Source: Prunus persica (taxonomy: Eukaryota; Streptophyta; Magnoliopsida; Rosales; Rosaceae). From it: a DNA stretch of 64,000 nucleotides. This document shows, in pieces, positions 26,351 through 36,697 of the stretch (its first letter is position 1; each line of letters opens with the position of its first letter). The stretch lies in assembly GCF_000346465.2 (NCBI RefSeq), contig NC_034014.1, forward strand, positions 28,126,076 through 28,190,075. Direction: 5' to 3'. Under the pieces are notes generated by a model that saw nothing but the letters and a program-made list of their open reading frames with translations, did not search any database and was not told the origin of the DNA. Position numbers and translations under genes: made by a program.

Positions 26351-26609
26351 CAATCCTAATTGTTATGTATGAGCTTAAAGGACCTTCCTTTCCCACTCTG
26401 CTCGCTTTCATTTTGTCACAAATTGATTTTGAAATGTTACCCATGAATGTTTTGATTGGGTTTTATGTGAACGAGATTGCATTTTACAATCCTAATTGTT
26501 CTGTATGAGCTTAAGGACCTTCCTTTCCCCCTTTGCTCACTTTCAATCTGTCATAGATTGATTTTGAAATGTTACCCGTGAATGTTTTCTTTTGATTGGG
26601 TTTTGAGTA
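26351..26609 (+). repeat. ~136-bp tandem duplication in the DPD1 leader intron
   Basis: Copy 1 starts near 26351 and copy 2 near 26487. Both run from aatcctaattgtt through gagcttaa-ggaccttcc and gattttgaaatgttaccc to attgggtttt, with scattered substitutions and a small insertion. The divergence shows it is not recent. Confidence 0.75.
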
Positions 26610-27247
26610 TCTTTACTGTCATATAGGAGATTAATCAGCTCTTGGATATTCCTTTAACGTCTATTTGATGATAATACACTTCAAAAGTTATGAAAATTTG
26701 AATAATAAGATCATATTTTAGATGAGGCGCAAATTTACGTGATATTTGCCAAATAGTTCAAATTAGTTCGTAAAAGTGAAATTGGTTTTCCAGGTTCCAA
26801 ATAAAATGGAATTCTGGTGTTAGACCTGTGTCCGTGTGTGGAGAATTTAGCTAGAGGGGCATAGGTTGGACTTCATGAAATGTTTGATAACATGAAATTC
26901 CTAGAACCACCATGAAAGCATGCGTATCCTTGTCTTTTTTATATCCCTACTTTACTGCTTTTTATGATTTGAGAAAATATGCAAGGTCTGATAATTAATC
27001 TCAGTTTAAACTTGTTCTTCATCAATAGTCTTAAGATCCATGGTATAATGTGGATTACTAATCCAGTCGTCCTTGCTTGAATTGTATTATTTTAATTGTT
27101 GCTCTTGTTATTGAGGTAGTAGATTGATTGGTACTGGTTATTGTCATTATTTTTCATCGTAGACTTTTTTCCATCTTAATTTTCAGGTCAAATCCATTTG
27201 CTTTCTATAGTGTGAATCTATCTGCTGTTGATGATTTTTGAGTTCAG

Positions 27248-29008
27248 ATGAGAACAGTTTCAATGTGCTTCTCTTCTTTTTCGCAAGTTCCCAGATGCAG
27301 AATTTATAACTTAGCTCATTTTTGGAGTGAACGTTTCCACAATTTGAGTAGGACTTGTGGATACAATTCTAGCTCTAAGCTATATGATTCCAAAATTTAT
27401 GTGCTTGATGGAGGAAACAGTAGGAAATGGACTAGAAGATCTGTAACTACAAACACACAAGGAAGAAACAAAAGTGGCCAGTGCAGTGATCCCAGAAAAC
27501 TTAGGCAAGAAATTTTGGATGTAACGGTTTCAACAAGTGCTACTCTAAATTTAAATAAAATTGAAACAAGTCAATACCAACAGATTCAACACGTTGACAT
27601 TCGACAATTGATTGCTCAGAATAAAGATTTAGCCAGCCTAGTGACAGTTATTGCTTTTGATACTGAGACTACTGGGTTTAGCAGAGAGAGAGATCATATA
27701 ATAGAGATTGCACTTCAAGATCTTCAAGGGGGTGAAAACAGTGCTTTCCAGACATTGGTAAACCCTGAACGCAGAGTTCTAAATTCACACATTCATGGAA
27801 TTACAACAAATATGGTCAACAGACCTGATGTTCCGAGGTAATCTTCCCTGACTGCTTTTTTACTTGCTAGATTATTTTCTTCTAGTACAGAAATCAGCTC
27901 ACAATTTGTTTATATGAAACCTAATTCTTTGCAGAAAAATGTTACATGCCAGTGATCTTTTTAATTGGAAACACTCCCGTTCTTTTCTGCTGGGTTAAAA
28001 TGGTTTTCCTAAAGTTAAATATAATGTGAAATTTGCATTTGCTACTACAATCAGAAGAAAAGATCGCTGAAGTTTCTTGGTTTGACCATGCATGCACGGA
28101 AGCACAGTGCTTCCTTGGTTTGGTTGAAGAATAAGCCCTTGCATCTCTTTACTCTTTACTCTAAAGACGTCAGTTATTGTTTTAATTTAGACTCAGGAGG
28201 TAGCAGTTCCTTTAAAGAGAGGTGCTATGGCGGTGATGGTTCAATCCCAGCCATTCATGGGCTTGGGCCCACTTATGGACCCACCCATGTAGGCCCTTGT
28301 TTGTAGCATCCTCCTATATAGTAAAAGCTAAGATAGAACTATTTGTCATATACAAAGCATCATCAAATTTTTTTGTGGAATTTTTCCTTAATAAATTTGA
28401 GAAGCATACGTTTGTGCATATGATATGTACACATATATGCTTGTGAACAGTTTCAAAAGTTTTACTTATGGTTTTGCTGATGTGAATACCATGTAGGATG
28501 GAGGACCTAATACCAATCTTACTCAAGTATGTCAAAAGCCGTCAAAAACCAGGAGGCTGTGTGTTGTTTGTTGCTCACAATGCTCGTACTTTTGATGTAC
28601 CCTTTCTTTGTAATGCATTCCGGCGTTGTGGTGTAGATATTCCTTCAGATTGGCTATTTAAGGATACCCTTCCTATGGGACGTGAAGCAATGAAGTCTGA
28701 AGGTCAGTTTGTGTGTGTGTGCATGCTCCACCCTGTAAAAATGTGGTTGATGAGATATCTAAGGCTTTAAAATTACTTTGTGAACAGGATCAAAGCCTTC
28801 TTCAAGAAGCATATCATTGCAAGCCCTTCGTGAGCACCTTGGGATTCCATTGGATGGTTCGGCTCACAGAGCCATGTCAGACGTGAAGGTGCTGGCAGCA
28901 GTTTTTCAAAGGTTGACTTATATGCTGAAACTCCCGCTTGCTAGCCTTGTTGAAGATGCTTTCACAGCCTCAGAAATTGGCACTCCAAAGAAGAAGAGTT
29001 CCAGATAG
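27248..29008 (+). CDS. DPD1: Organellar DEDDh 3'-5' exonuclease, DPD1-like
   Basis: Three exons: 27248-27837, 28497-28702 and 28788-29008, giving 338 residues. The catalytic fold shows all three Exo motifs: FDTETTGFSRE (Asp, Glu) near residue 136, HNARTFDVPFL (Asp) near 235, and HRAMSDVKV (His, Asp) near 295, so it is DEDDh and looks active. The first roughly 120 residues are Ser/Arg-rich and poor in acids, as expected of a plastid and/or mitochondrial transit peptide. Arabidopsis DPD1 degrades organellar DNA in pollen and during phosphate starvation, and this product is close to it in length and layout. The ATG lies directly after a cag acceptor, implying an intron in the leader. Targeting is inferred, not shown. 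Confidence 0.93.
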
Positions 29009-30452
29009 ACATGCTTCTTCTCAGCAGCACTGAAATGTATTATTGTAACCATTAATCAAATGATCCAGTGGCATGAGATGCCTCTTGCAGAGCTTGAGGT
29101 CCGAGTTGTAGATTCCTCTGAAGGCAGTAACGGCACCTGTTAGGTAGGGTGGGGTTGGAAAAGAAAAAAATCTGATCATTGTAACTGTAATACATTGCTT
29201 TTTAGATAAACATACGGCCAATATTTATTCAATCACAAAGAATATCTGATGCATGCATGTTTTGCTTGGGATTTTGAGAAGATTGAACTCTTAAGACAGT
29301 CTTTTGAAGTTCTGAACAGCAATGATCAGGTAGTAATAGTTTAGGGGCTCCGAAATTTAGAAAGGGGTATGTGGGTCTCAAGAGTTTTTTCTGCAGTTTT
29401 ATTATCGGCTTTGAGCATCCTTGAGGACAGAAAAGTTGTTAATATGTTGAGCTAACAGAGTGAAAAGCAGCATAATGGGAAAGGAAAGTTTCCATTCCTA
29501 GATTAATGTTTTCTCGTACTCCTACGTATAAATGGAAGGATGCTCGTTTCCTTTACCTCGGAAACTCGAAATGTGAAGTTTGATTCACTGAGGTTTAAGT
29601 CGAACTAAACACATTTCTCCACAAATATCTTAAACAAGTGTTCTACAAAATCTACCTTTTGTTTTTGTTTTTGTTCATTTTCAGTTATCATTTTTGCAAG
29701 GATGTTGGATTGGCACACCTCGGTTATAAGCTCATCACCACAAACAAATATCAAGTAGGATTTTTCAAAGAATATGAATTTGCATTCAATGTGAACGCAG
29801 TTTATATCCGTTAAATCAACGATTTCACTCACTCATCTCTGTAAGGTGTAGATTAAGCACAATTCATTAGATTGTAGGTTGGGCTCAAATTTGGAAGTCC
29901 TGCAACTTGGTTAGCAAGCAGGCTTCTGATTGCAATCACATTGTATTATTCAGGTGTGCCATATAGTAACATGCCCGTATGTGTCATTGCCATACATCCA
30001 GGAGGTTGGATAAAATTGATGTAATTTATTTTATTGAATGATCAAACTAACAATGAAATAGAGAAAAGCCTCATCTTACACATATGAGTTGTGGGGAATG
30101 AAAACACAAAATCCCGGCAAATGAAAATTGAAAGAATCAATATAGATCCCTTTGCAAAAACACCCTTCCCCAAGGAAGAACATGTATTTTACGCTCTATA
30201 CAAATTCCGCGGCATTCATTCCCCAATGAACCATTACCCCTTCCCACTCCCTCTTTTTACTAATACCCAGAAAATATGGAGGAATTCACAAATAGTCACT
30301 TAATGTAGTATATGTAACTAACTAGGGCACTCCAAAACTCCTCTAATCTTCTGCTAGGGAGAGCATCTTTGCACGTGTAGAAGTCCGAAAGGAAGGTTAT
30401 GACAATTAGAATGTAACCAAAATCTGGAAACAACTGTCCTCTCGCTCTCAGA
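29009..30452. other. Convergent 3' flanks of DPD1-like and SYP4 genes
   Basis: Intergenic region between two genes transcribed toward each other, so it should hold both 3' UTRs. No supported open frame. Confidence 0.45.
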
Positions 30453-33036
30453 TCACAAGAATATCTCCTTGAGGATTAGGAGGACCAGCATGATAAAGCA
30501 CATGATAACAAGTACTGTAGCACACATCACCATTCCCCCTTGTTTCTGTGTTTTCTCAGCCTGTAAGCTCAATTCATTAAACATAATATGCCATCAGAAC
30601 AAGCACAGAGACAGAAGCTAAAAACAACTTATAGATGAAGTACAATGATCGATGTAAGAAGAGGAAGATAAAGGGACCTTTTGCAATTGCTTGAGGCCAT
30701 CCTCAACTGTACTTGCTACATTCTGAATGTTGTAGTCTATCCTATCAACAATAGTTCCCTGTTTGAAGAAAGATGTTTAGATAGTGACTGATATTCTGAG
30801 AAAATTCAAGTACTGAAATGACATGAGTACTAACCTGGTCTATCACTAGTACTGACAAATCCTTCATAATCTGAGCAAGTTCATTCACAGATTCCACAAC
30901 CTATTGGAAAGGGAAAAGAGTACTTGTCAATCCTGAAAGAAGTATGATGAAGGATTGGGTCAGCGTAAAAGATCATGTGTAAATATCTTCACTTGCCTGT
31001 TGGATCTCCCTTTCCCTTTCTGCTGTGAACGCTTCGCTTTTCTTTAGCTTGGCCATCTGACGCTCATTAAACATCTGTCAGGATATGTGTATTATTATCA
31101 TATTACTTTCACCTAAGGTAAAAAATGTGTTCAACATTTGATCTATTGAACAACACTACAGATACATGGTCTAGGGAATTGGGTGTCCTCATACTTGTCA
31201 TGATTGACAAGATCTTGAAAAAATGATAATGAACAGGAGAGAAAGCGTACCATGTCATCCAAATCGTCACCATCCATTCTGGATCTATTTTCATTTAGGT
31301 TCATCTCTAAATCATCCCCATCCTGACCCTACATCACCCAAAACAAAAAAGGAATGTTTGAAATAATATAACTAAAAAAGTTAACTTAGTGTTCAATGCC
31401 AAGGCATGTCACACACTTTTCCTCAGTATACAAAATGAATGTATGAAAATACAATTCCAAGTTCCAAAAAGAAAATGGCAATATTATGTATGAACTAGAT
31501 TATCAAAGCCAGAGTAACCACAGAATATTAAAACAAAGCTATGAAGCATAACTATCCATTGTCTTGAATCGTTAAAAGGTAAAAATTCTTTCAGACCTCT
31601 GCTTGCTGCCTGAGACGCTTCAAATAAGTTGACTGTTTCTTGCGAAGTTCCATTGAGAGGTTCTGAAGGTCAGTGGCAAGAGATCGCTGCAAAAGAATCA
31701 TGCAGACATTAGCACTGTTCTTTGGGATCAGTTGTTTTATATATAAAGCTGAGTGTAAAACTCTGGAACAAACCCAAGTTAGGAAAACCTTATGACTCAC
31801 TACACTGCCAAAAATATCTAATGGCTTTTAAGTCATACCTGCACATTTTTTCTAACATTTGAATCTTCAGAAGGCCCAGCTGCAGAGAGTCTCTGTAGTC
31901 TCTTCTCAGATTTCCTGATCAGACTAGTTATCTCTTGCGTAAGACCCTCAATCAAGCGTTGATCTTCTTTACCGTCTCCAAATGAAGGCATTAAAGCCTT
32001 TGCATGAGCCTTGTTCAGCTCAGCCATTTTTACCCTTGCACGCTGCACATTTACTGCTATTTCTTCAGATAGATCCACCCATGCCGGTGGTAGACCAACA
32101 GTAAGTGCACCCTTACTGCAGCAATAAAAACACATGACAGTCATACTTCAGAAAAAAAGAAACATCCATACTTGCAGCTATTTATTGCTTTTTCCTGTGC
32201 ATACTAGTAAGAAGAAGACTTGATAATGTTCTTCATGAAACAAAATTCATTCCCCATTTCTTGCAACACCTAACATCTCACACTTTAATAAAACTAATCT
32301 ACAAGGCTTTCCATAGACCTTACAGATTAGAAGGATCAAAGGAGGACCAAAACATTTCGAGAACTCACGTAAGTCAAATATGAAAATCCCACATTCTGGG
32401 AACCATATACGGTTACACCATATCTTCGTGGACCTCAACTTCAGCAATCATAAGTCTATCCTTACGAGCCAGTTTTGAATTGTGCATTTGTAGCTAGTAG
32501 CTATTGATCATCCATCCAACATCGATTGCCTTAATGGCTCTGATCTAATAATCCGGCGTTCAATTTCCTATCTATGTGTCAGAATTCAGTGTCACCTAAC
32601 ATGCATTACCACAGTTCAGTTCAAGGCTTTTGCTTTCTCCACAATCTGAAGGTTTCATTTCTTTACTATTTTTTATTTATCTTCTTCCCGTAAACCAAAC
32701 TCAACATCTAACCAGCCAAGTAAAACACACTTACCTTCCCAATCAGATTTCCCAAACTTTACTTTAATTAAATCTCAAATTAAACATAAAGAAATTCAAT
32801 TCAATTTACATACAGAGAGATAGAGAGAGAAATAGAGACCTTGAATTACTGGGATCCTCAGTACTGAGCGGAGCATAAGACCGATTCGGATGCAGAAGCG
32901 AAGTGCTGACCAATTCAATGACCGGACCACCGCCGGAGCTGGTGGACGTCGAAGCGGACGAGCTCGTCGGAGCGCGGACGGTCTTCAACGCATCCCTGTA
33001 CTTCCTATAAAGCAAGGTCCGGTTCCTCGTCGCCAT
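30453..33036 (-). CDS. SYP4: Qa-SNARE syntaxin of the SYP4 (Tlg2) group
   Basis: Eight exons: complement of 30453-30560, 30678-30758, 30835-30900, 30997-31074, 31251-31328, 31597-31686, 31839-32115 and 32840-33036, giving 324 residues. The N-terminus MATRNRTLLYRKYRDALK is the SYP41/42/43 signature, with a Ser-rich linker after it. The Habc helices run about 67-200 and the SNARE helix about 215-290. The central-layer Gln is the last residue of exon 6 (IDQ|GTIVDRID), and a C-terminal membrane anchor lies at about 299-320. SYP4 proteins act at the trans-Golgi network in secretion and vacuolar sorting with SYP61 and VTI12. One intron, 30918-30996 or similar after exon 5, begins GC rather than GT (CAACAG|GCAAGT); every other junction is GT-AG. 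The protein is complete. Confidence 0.95.
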
Positions 33037-33774
33037 GGGAGTTTTGATTCAGATTCGGACTCGGACGCACAAAATCTACGGATCCAACAACGGACAAACA
33101 AAGAAGTCGGGTTCGCGCCTTCTCATGAAAATGAGGTGAACAAAGAAGAGAGAAAAATTAACGAGTCCTCTCTCGGGTTGGGAGGAGGTCACGTGATCGG
33201 AGATCCGGGACGGCGACTCACATGCCCCGGCGAATTTGGAAATGGCTTTATATATTGGTCTTGGTGAGACACTTTAGAGAGGTGGTAGGCTCAGGCCGTT
33301 GTTTAACTTTGTTTTTAAGGTTTCGTCAGTTTCCGGTGTACAATTACGACCGCGGGTCTTCTTCGCCTTCGAGCTTGGGTTTTGGGCCTTGGGCCTGGTC
33401 TTGGGCCTGAGTAGTTAAATATATATATATTTTTTCCCCCACTTTTTGTTAGGGTTTAATTACAAATTTCTCTCCTAAACTTTTACAGTTCGGTTCTTGA
33501 ACTTCTTTTTCATCCCAAGTTGATCCTTCTGGTTTTTTATTTTTTATTTATTTATTTTTAATAAATACAAGAGATAGTTTAAATTACTCTAATTTACATG
33601 ATTTAAACTTTAATGTGAGAAGTACGAACTCACTGCTTTAACTAATTAACTTAATTCAAGTTTGTGTTGATCTTAAGCTTTTGAACATGAAAGGAAAGAC
33701 CAATAGTGAAAGTCTTGACAAAAGTGGTCCCTTGCTTGACACATGAACATTTCTAGAAGGACATTCAGCAAAAG
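33037..33774. promoter_or_regulatory. SYP4 upstream region
   Basis: A G-box CACGTG lies at 33190-33195, about 155 bases upstream of the SYP4 start. Beyond about 33420 the DNA is AT-rich intergenic. No gene seen. Confidence 0.45.
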
Positions 33775-34038
33775 CATATATATATGTAAAACAAAAGGTA
33801 AAGAATAGTAAAACATTCAAAATACCAAAGAATGCACTTAGTTAATTCAAACATTAAGAATTGAAATTATTAATTAAATGACGATAATATGGTAAATTCA
33901 TATTTTTTTCATATTAAAAAAAATCAAATAATAAGTCATATTTTTATGAAACATAGCTACCTATATTATCTTTTCTTAATTCTAAAAATAAAATTAAAAA
34001 GAAAAAAGAAAACCAATCGCATGTGCCAAAGAGTCTAG
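33775..34038 (+). mobile_element. Degraded second copy of the small Helitron
   Basis: This segment aligns along nearly its whole length with the minus-strand reading of the Helitron at 10-310: shared blocks include aaaacattcaaaatacc, aattgaaattattaattaaa and gataatatggtaaattca. The right end is ctag (34035-34038) followed by t. The terminal hairpin has lost its inner arms (tcgcatgtgccaaagagtctag), so only a stub remains. The left terminus is rearranged and the boundary is uncertain by about 15 bases. Confidence 0.75.
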
Positions 34039-34455
34039 TGTGAATTAAGGGGTCGTTTGGTACACTGGATTATTATGGATTGGACTAAATCCTGAGACTG
34101 TCTTGAATTTGCTCGGATTAGCTTAAGTTGGATTAAATACTGACCTACGTTTGGTGCTGCGTCGGACTAAGAAGTTGGATTGTAAAAATAATGAAGACCT
34201 ATGTTTGGTGCTGTATCGGATTAAAACAATTATTTAAATATTTAAAATTCATTATGGATTTTGACTTAAAACTAAGTAAATGCTACAACAACCAAAAAAA
34301 AAAAAACCGACGAAAAATGCATAATTTATTAAATAAAAAAATTAAAATATTTTTAAAAACTAAAACTATCTTTATCTCATGTCTTTCTTCTTTTTTCTTC
34401 CCTTTTCCCCTTTTTCTTTTTCTTCTTCTCCTCCAATGGCAACCACAGTGACCCA

Positions 34456-34720
34456 GTGATGGGAAATAATCCCAGCAAGCAGCAGAATTTTCATAAAAGT
34501 AGGATGTTGAGACAATCAATGTTCTCTTCTGCTGCCTATAGCCAGCCGGAAGATTCTCCCCACCAAGATGTAATTGCTACTGTTGAAAAGAGCATGAAAA
34601 AATATGCTGACAATCTCATGCGCTTTCTTGAAGGAATTAGTTCACGGGGAAGCAGATTCAAAGCTCAAGTCTCTTGAGACCCCTTTCTTTTTTCTCTCTT
34701 CCTCCCGATCTCACTCTCTG
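34456..34720 (+). pseudogene. Captured FLOE/DUF1421 gene fragment inside the Harbinger-like element
   Basis: One frame reads FHKSRMLRQSMFSSAAYS, then VEKSMKKYADNLMRFLEG and ISSR; after a +1 shift the sequence continues HGEADSKLKSLE. These are consecutive-order blocks of the plant DUF1421 family (FLOE1 and relatives), where ISSR and the later block are separated by a few dozen residues. The missing part appears to have been removed at a cacgg microhomology near 34645. The fragment has no promoter or domain completeness of its own and is best read as transduplicated gene sequence carried by the transposon. Family recall is from memory. Confidence 0.65.
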
Positions 34721-34994
34721 GTTCTCTTCTTTTTTCTCCAATATTCATACAATGATATCCTTCTCCTTCTCTCTCCTTTCCTATCTCCCCCTCCCAACCT
34801 TTCTCTGCCTCCTCATCATTTTCTCTCTCTTATTACTCTTTGAAGTCACAAATTTTCATCTCCTTTGAAGTCACAAATCCCCATCTGATTTCATTGAGCC
34901 ATGGTCGATGGTTGATGATTTTTCAGAGGGTTCAATTGGGTTTGACAGTGGTGGTTGAATTTGGGTCGAATTTGGATTTGGTTCCACTAGATTT

Positions 34995-35110
34995 GAATTG
35001 GTGGTGGTTGATTCGAGTGGGTGGGTTTGAATTGGTGGTGGTTGATTCGAGTGGGTGGGTTTGAATTGGTGGTGGTTGATTCAAGTGGCTGGGTTTGAAT
35101 TGGTGGTGGG
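34995..35110 (+). repeat. 34-bp minisatellite, ~3.3 units
   Basis: Units begin gaattggtggtggttgatt at 34995, 35029 and 35063, with a partial unit at 35097. The period is exactly 34 bp and the third unit has two changes. It lies inside the Harbinger-like element just before the nested MITE. Confidence 0.9.
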
Positions 35111-35113
35111 TGG

Positions 35114-35693
35114 TAGGGGTGGGCACGGTTCGGTTTGGACCGGTTTTTGCCTCAAATTAGAACCGATCCAATACTATTCATCCTGTTTGGTTCGGTTCGG
35201 TTTTAATAAAAAAAATTTCAAAAACTGTCCGGTTCGGTTTGAACCGATTTCGGTCCGGTTTCGATTCCGATTCGGTTTTGAACCGGATTATAAAAATTAT
35301 TTTTTTAAATTACTTTTTAATACAATTCTCAACTGAAATATTATTTTTTTTACTTGAAAATTAACAAATTATTCAATTTCATATAAAAAATAAATATTAA
35401 AGTGAGAAAAGAGAGATATTTTGACATTGAACTTGGATAAATATTATGTTTTTTTTTAGTGAAATTAAAAATATAGCATTAAATATAAATATATATTGAA
35501 ATTATATATTTTTTTAGTTTCACCGGTTCGTTTCGGTCTGGTTCGGTTTTTGAAGACATGGAACCGGATCCGGAATCTGTCCAAACCGGTCCGGTTAGGT
35601 TTTTGACTTTTTGGTCAACTCGATTTTTTTTCAGTTTGGTTCGGTACGGTTCGGTTCGAATTTTCGGTTCGCCGGTTTGAGTGCCCACCCCTA
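35114..35693. mobile_element. hAT-type MITE nested in the Harbinger-like element
   Basis: The terminal inverted repeat taggggtgggcac has an exact counterpart at the right end (gtgcccacccct + a). Flanks gtgggtgg (35106-35113) and atgggtgg (35694-35701) form an 8-bp target duplication with one mismatch, as for hAT elements. The interior is AT-rich in the middle and packed with ggttcgg/ccggtt words toward both ends. No coding capacity. Confidence 0.8.
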
Positions 35694-36004
35694 ATGGGTG
35701 GTTTGAGTGACTAGATTTGATGACTGTCTGTAGTGATTCTGGTGGTTTGGGGATATGGTGGTGACAATTCTAGGTGAAGAAGAAGAATAAGTTGGTTATC
35801 GTCGAACTCGCTTGCTCTGTTTAGCAAGCTAGCTATTTTGCGAGCCATGTTTCAAGCTCGTTATATTGAACGAGTGGGTGAGGCAAATTTTTTACTGTTA
35901 GACTATTTAATTTCATTTAAGTTAGTCCTCTTCTTACTAAATATGGGTTTTCAAATGCTATTTAATCCAATCTAATATAGTGACGGGTACCAAACACACC
36001 CTAA

Positions 36005-36697
36005 AGGGCCAAGGAAGAAAAACCCCAAAGTTTCAGAGGGCAAACTTGTAGTTAATCCTTTTGGTTTATTATATTCTGGTATGAGGCCACGTGGCACGTC
36101 ATGAAAATTACCGAAGTGAAAATGGAGGTATTGAAAACTCACAGAAGAGCGGTAAGCAAGCAGGAGAAGGTTCAGCTGTAAAACGGTGTGTGCTAGCCAC
36201 TGAGAGAGGACCGAGAGAGCCCTTCTCTATCAATCTCTTTCTCTCTCCATCTCTCTCTGTCACTGTTTTCTTATTTTATTGGCCATTTGTCATATTCACC
36301 GCAAAATTCTTCTGCCTCCAATAAATTCCAAATTTTCCTCCAACAAATAAAAAACTAAAATTACCGAAATATACAGCGTATACATATTCCATAATAGATA
36401 GATATAGATAGATAAATAAACTGGTAGAGATTAAATAGCTCCTTCCTCTTCCTCTTCATCTTCGTCTTTCGCCAGAATCACCGCCACCACCTTCGTCAAT
36501 CATCATCAGCCTCAATTCCTCAAGCTCAACCCCAAAAGCGTTTCCTTTCTTCCATATCAATCTCTATCTGCCTCTGTCTCTGTTTCTGTCTCATTCCCAA
36601 TTGTTCATTTCTAGGGTTCTAAATCTGAGAGATCAGAGCCAAGGTGGATCGCATCCCAAAGTCTCTTCCTTTTCCTTAAATTTCATAAAGGGTAGCT
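36005..36697. promoter_or_regulatory. Di19 promoter and leader
   Basis: Sequence between the Harbinger-like element and the Di19 start. It holds the G-box at 36086-36095, a tagata-type microsatellite near 36395-36415 and a CT-rich leader from about 36440. No exact TATA assignment. Confidence 0.4.
36086..36095 (+). promoter_or_regulatory. Palindromic G-box/ABRE-like site upstream of Di19
   Basis: GCCACGTGGC immediately followed by acgtca, about 600 bases before the Di19 start. G-box/ABRE cores are bound by bZIP factors in ABA and drought responses, which suits a dehydration-induced gene; function here is inferred. Confidence 0.45.

Larger units (their letters stand above)
34049..36001. mobile_element. 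PIF/Harbinger-like non-autonomous element, ~1.95 kb
   Basis: The ends are ggggtcgtttggtac on the left and, on the opposite strand, gggtgtgtttggtac on the right (12 of 15 identical). Both are close to the GGGN-TGTTTGG tips of plant PIF/Harbinger elements. The flanks are taa at 34046-34048 and taa at 36002-36004, the 3-bp duplication expected of that superfamily. Subterminal similarity continues (gattggactaaat against gattggattaaat). No transposase is encoded. Inside are a FLOE/DUF1421-like gene fragment, a 34-bp minisatellite and a nested hAT-type MITE. Confidence 0.75.

Noticed and set aside
28190..28300. B-box-like ggttcaatccc in the DPD1 intron
   Set aside because: No matching A box at the proper distance and no cloverleaf; not enough for a SINE or tRNA call.
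34604..34868. Hydrophobic open frames after the FLOE-like fragment
   Set aside because: CT-rich low-complexity sequence read in several frames; not coding.
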